Positions 36,601-48,400 of a DNA stretch of 64,000 nucleotides are shown here, piece by piece (position 1 is the stretch's first letter; each line of letters starts with the position of its first letter). The notes under the pieces were generated by a model. That model was not told where the DNA came from. It ran no database searches and saw only the letters and a list, made by a program, of their open reading frames with translations. The DNA is from Pyrenochaeta sp. MPI-SDFR-AT-0127 (taxonomy: Eukaryota > Ascomycota > Dothideomycetes > Pleosporales > Cucurbitariaceae). Both the position numbers and the translations under genes were made by a program. The stretch spans positions 797,843-861,842 of the forward strand of contig JAGTJM010000009.1 in assembly GCA_020747015.1 (NCBI GenBank), written 5' to 3'.

Positions 36601-38338
36601 GGCCCTCGTTAAATACAAAGAAGCTGAGCCTCACCTTCCAAATAATTGGGGCTTACTCATGGGAATGGCACGAACTTATGAGAACCTGAAGGACTACCAC
36701 TCAGCGCTCGAGTACATCCACAAAATGAAAGCGCTTCGCGACCAACTTATCGACACGGATAATTCCTATAAAGAGATATACTGGGAATATGTGCTGTTAA
36801 ATGAGGCCGAGTGTCATAGACATTGCAAGGAGTACGATCTAGCCGCAAATTGTTATAGAAACATCTTGGACCAGACGGTGGAAGCAGAGTCCTATCCAGG
36901 ACAAGTACACACAACTGCAGTCTCAGGTCTATTCACATCCTGGAATGAAGCGAAAGCCTACCAGTCGATTATCGATCTTGTGAAAGAGTGGAGAGATGCT
37001 AAAGAAGAGGATCGTGGTATTTCTCACTGGCTAGGAATCACTGTTTTCCATGATGACATTCATGGGTGCATAATAACTGCTGCAAAGGAATTGGATGTTG
37101 TCCAAGAAGTGTGCGGGATGTACACACAGGCTATCGACCGCATGCCCCTCAGCAAAGGACCCGCCGATGACAAACAGGAAACAGAGCGCATAAACAGTAT
37201 CAAGGGACAATTGCGTTATTTCCAAGCTGCCATTATGTTTCACGGCAGTCGATCTGAAAATGATCATGACCAGGGTCTACAGTTCTGGGAAGAAATCATC
37301 CAGACATCTGAGAACACAGGTTGGTCGTGGCTAGCGTACAACACCGTCAACCGATTCGCAAGGTGTCTGCTAGATAAAGCAGCAATTGGAGCTTCCGAGC
37401 CAGAGTCGTCGAAGGTTTCTGAAAGCTACGCCAAACGCCTCGAGGCACTCTCCAGGATGAACATTCAAGTTATCCGTGACAGCCGCCAAGGTCAGAAGGA
37501 TCCCCGCCTTTGTCTCGCTAGGTTACGTCTTCTTGAGGGCAATTCTGAATTAGCGCATGAGGAAGCAAGAGGCCGGCTTCGAAGTGTTTTCGACGATTGG
37601 CCAGAAGACGACAATGATGACTCTCTTGAACTTCGATTCCAGAACCTCGCACAGACATTGAATGTCCTTGATGACGATAACAATGCCATTGCAGCTTGGC
37701 AAGCGACAAAACCACGCCAGACAGAGCAATCAGTCACAGAAAAAGAACCAGCTTCTGACACTGCGCAAGCCGCGACGACAGGAACCACCAATTCAGACTC
37801 AAAGCCGGTTCCTGCAGAGGTTGGTGATTCGGAAGAAACGAAAGAAGAAGCCGCATCCGTTGATGCTAAGCCTGATGCGTATATTCGGGGATATTATTGT
37901 GACGCCAATTGTGGAACGAGCTGGGGGGATGTGTTAGCCGACTGTTGGGCCTGCAAGCACTGCCTTTGCGTACAACTCTGCTCAGGCTGTTACGAAAAGC
38001 TTCAGGCTGACCATCTCCACCCATTAATCTGCAACAAAGGGCATAAGTTGCTCTATCTTCCGCCGTTCAACCAAGCATTGTGGGCAAGCACACCACCAGA
38101 TATGGTGGTTGTTGGTGGGCAGACGATTCCTCGTAAACAATGGCTGAACCAGATTCGAGACGATTGGGGTGTACAGCAGGAGCAAATCGACAGTTTCAAG
38201 CTGGAAACAGCAAGGAGGTTGAAGGCGGCTAGTTGTATTGCATTCTACATGCTGAGATGGCACAGGAAGTACAAAAAGGCGAAAGCTGGAGAAAGTCCCA
38301 AAATTCCGTCCCTCTCCAGGGCATGGATAATCAGCTAA
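33626..38338 (+). CDS. STAND/NLR-like protein: Goodbye-like N-terminus, P-loop ATPase, repeats, ZZ-like zinc finger
   Basis: Two exons with one intron (36392-36442, 51 nt) give 1553 codons. The N-terminal 150 residues resemble the fungal STAND Goodbye domain: VWPQVLSQYEEITKQRLD, then a helical hydrophobic segment (SAQCWNAISFVITVAQGYGH). A coiled helical stretch with HQSEILEHQEQIYQVTEQV follows. The P-loop NGGSGFGKT lies near residue 338 and a Walker B-like strand (YYICIDGFDSRD) near 440, as in NACHT/STAND switches. The region from about 925 to 1250 is helical with TPR-like pairs (YSVTRHYKEALVKYKEAEPH, YENLKDYHSALEYIHKM). Near 1405-1460 is a ZZ-type zinc finger: CDANC, CWACKHC, CSGCYEKL, then two histidines. 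Fungal STAND proteins act in non-self recognition and programmed cell death. The trigger here is unknown. The ATG at 33626 is the first in frame. Confidence 0.88.
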
Positions 38339-38997
38339 GTGGAGTAGATTAGCATCGAAATTCGCTACACCAAAGGACAGGTGATTCTACTATATTACTC
38401 TCCCGGAACTTGTTTTGGTGACTGTTGATTGCTTCTCCTCTCCATATCTGCTCGTCAGTAAGGGCCCCTAAGACAACAGTTCAAAAAACCTTAAGAGACA
38501 GGAAAGTGCACGCTATGGGTAACTTGGTACATGGGCACACCTCGCTACTCGCCCACGGATTTATTGACTTAATAGAATATATGCCTAGGACTGTGGAATA
38601 TTGGGATCAATGTTCAGTTCTCCATACCTAACAGTGACACCCTGCTTGGAACGATTAGTGTGATCTTATTCGGGGTTGCCACATATGCCTGTGCTGCACT
38701 TTTGGCCTCAATATTGCCTGACCGGCCGGCCTCATTGATACACATTGTTGATGCTGATGGTTAAAGGGTCTAAGGTTACCACAACACTTTTGCGGATAGC
38801 TGAAGTTCCAGAAGAGGCCATTACGTGCAAACGCACCATAACAAAATATGAACCACGATTGCGAATGCACGACTTCATGTGGCCTACATCGCTCTTTTAG
38901 ACCTAAATATATATGACTTGAAAGATTTATGCTCTGAAAATTTGGTGTCCAGTCCTTCATCACTCATGCATTGCCAATGCTGTGTAATGCAAAAACC
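38339..38997. other. 3' intergenic between convergent genes
   Basis: About 660 bp between the stops of the STAND gene (plus) and the membrane-protein gene (minus). Nothing coding is recognised. Confidence 0.45.
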
Positions 38998-41139
38998 TCA
39001 GCTCCTAGGCTTGATCGAAACAGCCTCCAAGACCCCCGTACTCCCTGATCTCCTGATGATAACTCTAGACTCGTGAAATCCTGTACTCTTGACTTCATGC
39101 CTCACTTCATCATCTGTCGCCATCGTCCCATGCTGCACCGCCGCTGCAGTGTCATTCGAATACACCTGCGCAACGGCTTGCCACGCATTTCCAAGCAACG
39201 AAACATCTGTCTTCGTGATAAACAAGCATAGCGCAATGCCCAGCAGGATAAAATGCAGGACGAGTAGCGCAGCAACAACAGCGAAGTGTTTCCATTGTTC
39301 AGGTATATAGCGCCGTTCTGTCATGGAATAGGTGGCTGGCGAAGTGAGATCATAGTTTGCGAACCAGTCATAATACGCGGTTTGCATGGCAATATGTGTG
39401 ACGGCTTGGAGAGCTATAGCCGGATTGTTGGTGAAATGGAGAATGTCCTGCATGACCCACATGTGGTTACGGTGAATTGCGTCGGCGACCCCGGCCTGTG
39501 GCGTGACGACAAAGGAGTCGTTGATATTACCTGAATAGTCCCAAGGTTTGTTTTTGTCAAGGCTGCCATGGATGATATTCTGATATTTGGCATTGTATTT
39601 TGTCGCTGCGCGGGTAGCGTTCCAATCGGAAACGGGTTGCAGAGCAAGAATGCCTCTGTCCTCTTGCGTGAGAGAGTAGTTTGCCGGGAAGCCAAATTCC
39701 TCGCGTTCGCTTGCACCAACGCCATCGAGCTGTGCGCGCGCTGTAAGGGTATTGTATTTCTGTTTTTCGGAATCCCAGTAGAGCGTGTTATCCCTTGTGT
39801 ATGTTGACCTCGAGCCAACTGTGTCAACCTCATACACGTCCGGTTTGGGGTTGAGCACGCAAAGAGTGGCATCGACCGTCATGTTGGGGTGGCCAATCTT
39901 TGTCCAAGGTCCTTCAGGCGATTGGAGCTGCCCCATATCAAGTACTACCGTTTCCTCTTTGTCCGCCACCATCTCCAGCCATTGCTCCTCAACATCCCAC
40001 GCGGAACTGACATTGAAAATCAGCCAGACATTGGTCTCATGCTGTCTGGTAGGATCATCAGGTAGAATGCCACTTCGAAGTTCTGCATATCCAAGCTCAA
40101 GCCGACATATTGACATGTACCAATAGTCCACATGGTGGTCGTGCCAGAAGTGTGGCATAGTGCAGGTGAAGTTTGTTTTGGCACTTCGCTGAATGACATC
40201 CGGATGGGTATTGTTGAAATTGAAGGTCGCGCTGAGGGTATCGTCTGAATGTGCGGGGATGCGAAAAACGGCATCTGACAATATCGGCTTCACGCATACA
40301 ACTCGTTCGTCTACAACCGTCATGGGACCAGAATACGACAGAACGTTTTCGCGGGTCGTTGCATTGTTGAAAGGAAGGAAGCCCCGGTACGTCAGTCCGG
40401 AGTCGGTAAAATTCGTCCCATGCGACCCATTCTGTCTATACTCTGCAAAAGCTGGGTATGATGGCTGACTTGATCTCCAGAAATCACTACCAAATATTGG
40501 AATATCCGCACGACTACTATCAACTCCCCAAAGAACAGCCTTATTATAATCATCGAGAACGACAAGTGGATTTCCAAAATCTGCGAGTAGGATTGTGGAC
40601 ATGAATTGCAAGACCAGGGCGTTCAAAATTGTGATGACAATGAAGAAGGAGTACCCTAATTGTGAGCCCTTGGTGATTGTGTGGAGAACGTTCCAGATGA
40701 GTGCATGTGGGCCAGTATTGGCGCATCGGATCATGGACAGCATCGGAAAGTCCTCATTGGAGGCTCCCACTCGTTCAAGGATAAGAGCAGCCATGATCGC
40801 GGCAAAAACGCAGAGTTGAGCAGCAAGCGCTATCCGGACCAGCAAGGTACCAATAGTGACCACACGGGATGTCCAATCCTCGCTCACTATATCCATCCAG
40901 AGTCGTGGGAGATGTTTGGTCTTGCCTTGTTTCATTGCAACTATCCAAACGAAGGCAAGAAATCCGACGGCGAGAAGGATGATAAGTGTTCCGACGATTA
41001 GCACCCCGATGTTGTATGTGCCCAGCTTCTCCCACTTGGTTCTGATCTTCTGCGGTATAGAATGTGTTGCCGGGCCATCTTGATCAACTTGTTGGACTGA
41101 TTTGTATGGCAATTTCTCAATATCTTGGCTTGTGCTCAT
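38998..41139 (-). CDS. multi-pass membrane protein with large glycosylated ectodomain, unknown
   Basis: This is an intronless frame of 713 codons. Membrane segments are predicted by eye at about 44-69 (IGVLIVGTLIILLAVGFLAF), 92-121 (LLVRIALAAQLCVFAAIMAA), 160-185 (FFIVITILNALVLQFMSTIL) and 630-655 (FAVVAALLVLHFILLGIALC). Between the third and fourth lies a 440-residue domain rich in N-x-S/T sites (NGS, NFT, NNT, NVS, NMT, NYS, NAT) and tryptophan, presumably outside the cell or in the secretory lumen. Short cytosolic ends flank it. This layout is common among lineage-expanded Pleosporales membrane proteins of unknown function, some located near incompatibility genes. I can assign no reaction or ligand. 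The start ATG lies just before a polar N-terminus (MSTSQDIEKL). Confidence 0.78.
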   Translation of the reverse strand: MSTSQDIEKLPYKSVQQVDQDGPATHSIPQKIRTKWEKLGTYNIGVLIVGTLIILLAVGFLAFVWIVAMKQGKTKHLPRLWMDIVSEDWTSRVVTIGTLLVRIALAAQLCVFAAIMAALILERVGASNEDFPMLSMIRCANTGPHALIWNVLHTITKGSQLGYSFFIVITILNALVLQFMSTILLADFGNPLVVLDDYNKAVLWGVDSSRADIPIFGSDFWRSSQPSYPAFAEYRQNGSHGTNFTDSGLTYRGFLPFNNATTRENVLSYSGPMTVVDERVVCVKPILSDAVFRIPAHSDDTLSATFNFNNTHPDVIQRSAKTNFTCTMPHFWHDHHVDYWYMSICRLELGYAELRSGILPDDPTRQHETNVWLIFNVSSAWDVEEQWLEMVADKEETVVLDMGQLQSPEGPWTKIGHPNMTVDATLCVLNPKPDVYEVDTVGSRSTYTRDNTLYWDSEKQKYNTLTARAQLDGVGASEREEFGFPANYSLTQEDRGILALQPVSDWNATRAATKYNAKYQNIIHGSLDKNKPWDYSGNINDSFVVTPQAGVADAIHRNHMWVMQDILHFTNNPAIALQAVTHIAMQTAYYDWFANYDLTSPATYSMTERRYIPEQWKHFAVVAALLVLHFILLGIALCLFITKTDVSLLGNAWQAVAQVYSNDTAAAVQHGTMATDDEVRHEVKSTGFHESRVIIRRSGSTGVLEAVSIKPRS

Positions 41140-43865
41140 GTTGGCAATCCCGAGTGTATAGGTCTGGAAATAGTAGAGACCAAATCTGAAGATTCAGGAG
41201 CTGGCGGTTACTCGCTTGCTAATGTACCGCAATTGAGTCAATGGCCACCAGAAATTTGTGGTAGCTGACAACAAGCGGCGACGCAGCGCCTCAAACCTCG
41301 CCATAGCGCAAAGGGGTAATGTTAGTCGAAGCAGCTGGCTCGAGGTGCGCCACATTTGGCTCGTGTTACGCGACATTGCAATGTAAGGTTTGCGACCTGG
41401 ACGTAGCCTTGAATATAGTGGAGCAGTTATTTGGTGCTACGCGTTCATATTAGGAGTTTATCACATATTCCTGACCGAAAGTAGAGGAATCGCTTTTGGT
41501 TTTGATCAGCGTTTCGAAGAGAATATGTCCGACTTTAGGGCAGGACCGGCGTGGCTGCGGCGCCACCAACGCCACTGGCGCTTCAGCCCAACAAGCCGTG
41601 GACCTGGCCCAAGAGACCAGCCAGGCAGGAGAGTTCTCAAAGGTTGTTGGATGCAAAGCGACCCGCATCGTCCCCCGAAGGATCAAAGTCGTGGGACTGA
41701 GGCAACGACTCCACGGTTGCAAGCATGCGACAGCAGGCATTGAGCCGCTACAACATTGTGACGCAAAGATATTGGGCGCAATTATATTCGTTGAACGTGT
41801 TGCAGAGCAGAGTAGACGGCTGAGGTTTGAATACAGTGGGCGGGAAGAGCCGCGGACCGTACCAAGTAAGCCACCAAGACCAGCTCCTTGGAAGGCCACG
41901 TGACGCGCGAATTCTCTTTTTGCTACACTGGACGCTATTTTGAGATAATTGATTCCGAGTTCGTACCACTTCTAAGGCTATACGTGCACCGTTCAAAACC
42001 TTCAATGCGGATAACCAACACGAGATAGCGAGACCTGCGCGCTTTGTTACAATCTGGATACTAGCAAATAGCAGGAAATTAGGACATAAACCGTGGACGT
42101 ATATGTGTAGTTTTAAACCTTAATCACTTTCAGTTTGATCACAAGGAGACTATTTTCAACTCGAGCCTTGTTTTGGGCAAATCCAACAGATTGAGATCAT
42201 ATGTTACCCTGTCTCTCTAGCTGTCTTCACAAGCAACAATTCTGAAATGTACAATAAAATAGGCTATCTCAAGGCAAGGATTCCTTCAGAAATTGCTGCG
42301 TGGGACCTAAGATAAGTGGTCTGCTTTCAGATTTGTGCTTCTGGTAGTGGATTTAAGCTTCTTTAAGTGCTTTGCTCTGCCTGGAAAGTAAATGACCCTT
42401 ACTTTCGGAGCGGTTCTTCAAGAAATTGATGCTATTCGTGTTTGGAGCTCCTGCATCTCCTGGAATAATGAAGAGGTGATTTTTCTTTGCCTATTCTTAC
42501 ATAATAACTCAAACAACCTAAGATATTACACGACTATCCTAATCTAATGAAAGAAGGCATGACGGCTTAAAGAAGGAGCTTTTATTATGACAGGTTGCTC
42601 CTTCGACTACGAGACGTATCGAAATTGGAGTACAGGGTTTCGCCGACCAAGGGCACCGCCACCAGCCTTATAGTGAATAGAAGCACGGCCCGAACTAAGA
42701 GCGTGGACGATAAAGAGTATAGCAAGATGGTCTGTTATGTTTGGAACGGCTAAATCTCATGGCTGAAAAGGAGAACAGTATCCTCCCAAATTGATCTTGG
42801 TGGCAGACGGATTAGCCTCCAACATCCAATCTCAGCTGCGGGAGTAGAAACCGCTGGCTCAGTTTAGGTCCTACGGCCTGGAGTTGATTGATTAAGATTT
42901 GACTTGTCATGACCTCACCTTTGTGTTCAATACCCACTTGACTGTGCAATTGTTGTTTCTCTGCAACCCAATCTTTACAAGCATATCGTTTAGAACAGTG
43001 CTATACCTTTCGGTTTGACTCGCTGTCGATATTGCTCCATTGATCTCGGTACAATAGCGGCACAAGGTCTCGCCTACGGTCACTCACCCTCCTGTCGCTC
43101 ACCTCGAAAACAGTCCTGAATTGGTTAGCTCGCGTCACGTGTGTACTAGTGCGCCAAGTCCCCAACGCCTACATAAACTCCAGGCCTCTCACCTCTCCTC
43201 TTCTTCTTTAGCTCTGTCAGTTCTATCCACTCTGACCCTATTGTTGAATCTGGCTAATGTGCTTCACAGCTTTGCCTTTTGGCTTAGATCAAGTGTAGTA
43301 TCTGTTCTTTTCAGTTTAATGTGAGTTTCTCGCTGCAGCTCAACTTCACTTCAACCATCTGACTGAGAATCCAGCTCTGAAACGTTCCTACGGGAACATT
43401 CAAGATTATTCTCATTTTTGAAACCAGTCCTCAGCTCCCTGGGCTTGCTCACAGCTGAAGGCACAGTGTCGTCGGTATTGCACTATCTCCGATGTACGCG
43501 ACTTTTCCTTTTCATTGAGTCTTCTGGCCCGCCAGTTGCTTGAGGAAGAGGACGCCAATCCACAAGGTTGTAGAACAGGTTGTTTGGTCTCAAGCCAGTT
43601 ATCTGCTCAAAGACATCCTCTGGAAATGCTTTCAGCTAATTTTCGGCACACGGTAAGTAGGCCGAAAGAGAGGCATGCGCAATGAGTCTGACAAGAGACA
43701 GCTCCATGTTGATGGTACGCCCTCACTCCAGCAAGCATGTATTGAGTGACGGTACAACTACACTGATACACATGGTAGGCATGCCACCGAGGCCTAAGTA
43801 CAACACGTGGGCTTTCTCGTCGCGTGTCATAACTCCCGCGTGGCTCTTTCATACCACGAGCACTG
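41140..43865. other. 2.7-kb intergenic region
   Basis: In 41450-41905 long frames are open on both strands at once (135 and 149 codons). All are low in family-like motifs, so I make no call there. From 42.0 to 43.6 kb there is no coding structure. A CT-rich stretch near 43180-43320 looks like a leader or untranslated RNA but leads into no gene. Confidence 0.4.
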
Positions 43866-44977
43866 TCAAAAGTACTGCCCTTCACAACGGCTACGACACA
43901 CCTGCCAGTATCCGCCACACCGATAACAGAATTCGGCCCCACAACGACATGTCATATGAAGACACCCATCCCTCCTTTCCACCATGGTCGTGCATGCGGG
44001 ACACGTCTTCCATCCCACCACCGCTGCAAGAGCCCGCACTTGCTCAGTCGCCTGATCCGTAGTGCAGCCCCGTCCAACATGACCCATGGTCCGACAGTGT
44101 CTGCACGTGTCGGTGTTGCAGTTGTCACATCTCGCCGAGTCGGGCCCAAAGTAATTTGCGGGAGGTATAAAGGCGGCACACGCTGCATTGGCGCAATACG
44201 TTGGATTGGGCGTTGTGAGCTCGAGGACTAACAGTTCGTATCGTTGCGTGAAGTCGTCCGTGAAGAGATCGGCGATCAACGAGATAGGAACGTGTTGTTG
44301 ACAGCATTGATACCTTGATCGCGACGTAAAGGACGCCTCAAATCCATCTGAAATACGTTAGTGAGCTCTATCAGAGAGTGTTTTTGCGGAAGCTTACCTC
44401 TCAGGCAGGTTCTACAAGACCAGTGGCTGCAGGGTGTCTGGGTCACGAGCGAGAGGTCGATGTCTTCCATGCAGATAATGCACTGTCTAAATCTTTCTCG
44501 TCTTCGCTGCTCGGCCTCCGCAGCCGCCCTGCGCTCTGCTTCTTCTGCAGCAGCTCGTTCTTCTCTTCTCCTTCGCTCTGCTTCTTCGCGCTCGTTGCGA
44601 AGGTTCAGTTCTTCTTGCCTCTGCCGCTCTTGCCTCTCAGCGGCACGTGCTCTCCTTTGTGCATCTCTTTCTGCTAGCACGCGTTGTTGTTCTTCCCGCT
44701 GCTGCTCAATTTGACGGCTTGCTTCACTTATTATCTCTCGCCTAGCTTCATACCTGATCTCTCTGGCCTGAGCTGCTACAGAGAGCACCTCTTCAGCCCA
44801 CACATCTTGCTCATGCTGCGACAAGCGAACCGCATCTTGCAGAACTTCGAGATAGCCTGCAGACAGCTGTATCGCGCCAGTAGACACAGCTGAAGTTGAA
44901 GTATGTGAGAGATACCCCACGCCGGAACGACCCGGCTGAGCGCGTCGCGAAATCCGACGCAGGGCACTAGGCTGCAT
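43866..44977 (-). CDS. RBR-type (RING-IBR-RING) E3 ubiquitin ligase
   Basis: Two exons with intron 44348-44397 (50 nt) give 353 codons. RBR ligases take ubiquitin from an E2 onto a cysteine of the second RING and then to substrate. Residues 60-165 form a highly charged Arg/Glu/Ala coiled coil (AEERRAAAEAE-like heptads). RING1 starts near 165 (CIICMEDIDLS, then CSHWSCRTCL) and continues after the intron (YQCCQQHVPISL). The IBR follows (YCANAACAAFIPP, CDNCNTDTCRHC), then RING2 (CPACTTMVERRDGCLHMTC), whose catalytic cysteine is Cys322. The protein stops soon after RING2 with no added domain, and no membrane anchor is seen. It is divergent from the collagen-like gene across a 450-bp spacer, so the two could be co-regulated. 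The substrate is unknown. Confidence 0.92.
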
Positions 44978-45427
44978 GTTAGATTAACTCTTGAACGTAC
45001 TCCACTCCATGTGTCCGGAAAGCTTTGCTTCTTCACTGAAGTCCACCGAGCGAAAATCTGAAGGCGAAGGGCTGTGACAACAGGATCGCCGCACCGCCCA
45101 TTGAAGGAGAAGTCAACCTTGACGCAGCACGGTGTCCCAAGTCTGCATACCGGCCCGAGCTTGTTGAAGATTTATTGGAACTGAATGCAAAGTCCTCCAA
45201 GCCACGCAGAGCGACTCGCCAGATTGGTTCCAATTACGGTGGCCTCAGGCCACAAGGCTGCAACGTGCGGAAAGGCTGAGAACGTGGCGACGAATCAACA
45301 CCATTCGCGAACGGCCACAGCGAGACGCTCAAAAGCAAAGAACTACGGCTCAGCCTGTTCAATATATTTCTGTGCAATATTTCCCTGTACCATATACCTC
45401 GTTCGTTGTACCCTACATTTCCCCCTT
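44978..45427. promoter_or_regulatory. shared bidirectional promoter region
   Basis: Only 450 bp separates the start codons of the RBR ligase (minus) and the collagen-like protein (plus). Neither strand contains another gene in it. Such short divergent spacing often means shared regulation, but no particular transcription-factor site was identified. Confidence 0.45.
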
Positions 45428-48400
45428 ATGGCCACCACGATCTCTGTCAACGGTGCGGATGGCGTTACTCTTGCGAGGAGCAGCGGCATCCGTGTTGTGC
45501 AGGACGGTTCACAAGCTTTAGTGTTGCGCAACCAGCAACCTGCGACGAGGCATGGACAGCCTGGTAGTGACGCCCCTCGGGCGGTGCCTGGAGGCCCAGC
45601 CGGTACTCTGGCTGTTCAACTTTCCGAGTCTCAATTATCACAGGGAGCGATCCACGTTCAAGTCATCGAATCTAGCCAAGCACATCGAGTACCTCGCGAT
45701 ACTGAGGTTGCTATCGGCAGAGATCTTCGTTTGACAGCAATCGGTGGAATCGGTGAGTCGGGTCATGACGGCGGTAATGGGCAGCAAGGTCTGGATGGTG
45801 TGGACGGGACCGGCGCTACTAGAGGTTCTGATGCCACCAACGGCACCGATGGAGGAGATGGAGGTGCTGCTGGTCGAGGCTCTAGCGGTGCGAATGGTGG
45901 AGCTGGTGGTGATATTCACATCATTATGCATGAAAGTAGCACCCATCTTCTTATGGGCGTGACCTGGGATCTAGGAGGGGGCATAGGTGGAAGAGCGGGC
46001 AAACATGGCAGCCCTGGCAGGGGCGGAACGCGAGGTAAGTGAACAAGATCCATCTCGAGAAGCCTCGATTTCGTAGGTTCACGAAAAGGTATCAACTGTG
46101 AACACTATTGTAAGACTTTGCGAACTACTTTGGCCTATTTGGGGTACGGTTTCATGGTTTTTCCTGAAATTTCAGAACTGACCATCATCTTCATAGGCAT
46201 AGGCGGGCAGGGATGGAAGTGGGAGGAGATTGTTGGGTATACGTACTTTTGTACGGATAGTTGTGTACGTAACAAACCAATGCGAATGCAATCATCAGAG
46301 ATATACTAAATTTTCAACTCGAATGTTAGATCAAACGAGATGCGAATGTTGAGACCTCACACTCAACCGCACTGGCTCGAATGGGGTCGCATCTCCATGC
46401 AAGCTCGTCAGCTCTTAGAGCTCCAATCGGAGCAATGCTCGTGTCAGGGAACAATCTGCAACGCGCCATTGTACAGGCTCGGCGTGCTTATAATGCAGTT
46501 GAACGACCAAGAGCCGACCCAGGTGCTTGCAAATGTGGTGGAGGCACGGGTACCTGCACAGGTTGCGATATGAAACCAATAATCAAGAACTTCAAGCGAG
46601 CACCAGGGCTTGATGGACGGGACGGTGAAACTGGAGCCAGCGTCACTGCACCACTGCTGAAAGGAACAAAGGGTGAAGAGGGCACTATAACAATTGCTGT
46701 ACAGCACAATGATGGCTCAACTCAACGATATACATCCGCATGGTGTCTGGAACTGGTCGACTTTGAAACAGAAGACGAAAACTCGGACGGCATCTTCGAG
46801 CCTGGCGAGTATCTTCACATACGCCGAGTAAGGGTTCGAAATACTGGGGGCATGCCTTCACCCACGTGTCGAATTCCGGTCACTCTTGCAGATCATTCTG
46901 ACATCTTTGAAGAAGTTTCGGCAGCTGAGGGCGGTGTTGCATATCTACCTACTAGTATTCCAGCAGCTGGCGAGGCGTCCATGAGCGGATCTATAAAGGT
47001 GCGCATCAAGCCCAATATGAGACCTGTGGTGCTTGGTACTCGTTTTGAAGAGAAAGGGTGGCTTAAAATTCGAGCCGACATGCCCTGGCTCGGAAGGCGA
47101 ATGCCGTCATTCGAGTTACGCAAAGAAATCAACATTGCCTATCCCTGCGGCTTTGGCGACTTTGAACATCTAAGCACAGTTGCTCAAGGGGCTGTCAGTA
47201 GAATACAGTACAAGGTGTGTGTCTCGTAACTTGCTGATCATGAGTATATGGAACGTACTAGTATATCAAGAACGTATCTGATTGAGATCAGGTTCACAAT
47301 TATGGTCATCAACCCCTTGGTGAGCATGGCAACCCGGCAGAAAGAGTTCCTCGAATAGTAGAAGTCAGTATAACGATACCCGAACAATACGGGAGACTCA
47401 TATCAGACTCTACTGAGGAGAACACTGCACAAGATCAAGGTGTACCTTTGGTTCGGCCGAGAGACGTCATAACCATGGACCAGCGATTTCGTTTGCTAGC
47501 CGCAGCGAAAAACCATGACCACTTCCGAATAACGCTTGATCTATATCTTGAAGGACCTGGACAGCTTCTAGGCGATGCGGTAGAGATGGTGCTTGTGGAA
47601 CGCCGTGTGGTCAGTCTACAAGTCTCGAGCACATACACGCCCCAACCGAATGCCAAATTTCTCATTGTGACGAACCCTCGCACTACTGAGAGCCAGTCTA
47701 GAGCTGTTCAGGACTTTATCCAGAATTCACTCCATATGGAAGTCGGTAAGTGAGATGGACGAACTGCGAATGACAGCTATGCTGACCTTCTTCTTCCCTC
47801 GCAGATTTGTGCAACATCCACCAAAATGGTGGCTTGTTGAAGCACATGGATTCTGATTTTGAAGATCCGGTAACCATTCTCGATGCATATCGCGAAAAGA
47901 CAGTCGTCGTCTTAAACGACACTTTTGATTTCTTTGATGCGGGAGCAAAGACTTCGATGCAGCTATGCGACCCGAATTGGCTGAATAAGCTGGCCAGAAA
48001 CAACAGCTCTAGTCTTTTTATTGGGACACCTAACAATCATGACTTTGAAGCCAACGTGCATCGATCGATGTTTCCCCTCTCGGTCAAGCCAAACGATGCA
48101 AAGGCCCACGTGAGACCGTCACATTTATTTGGCTCGCCAGAGGAATTAGTCGACTCAATTGTGCAAGAGAAGAAACTTGGCGCGTTTACAATGAGTCTGT
48201 CAGCAGTTACAGTCAAGCCGAAGTGGTATCATGTGGGCCGAAGCAGGGACGAGAAAGCCGCAAAATCCCTAGCGACGTTCTTGCTCGACCGGCTACCAAA
48301 CGAGCGCTTTGTTGTCAGTCATAACAGTTCTGGCCAAATGATTGTGTTCAATGGTCTGGGCCATCATCATTTCATGCGCTCAACAGAATCTGAAATCACT

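Noticed and set aside
41450..41905. Overlapping frames of 135 and 149 codons on opposite strands
   Set aside because: Several frames are open at once, with no domain or signal peptide; most simply explained by low stop-codon frequency in a GC-rich patch.
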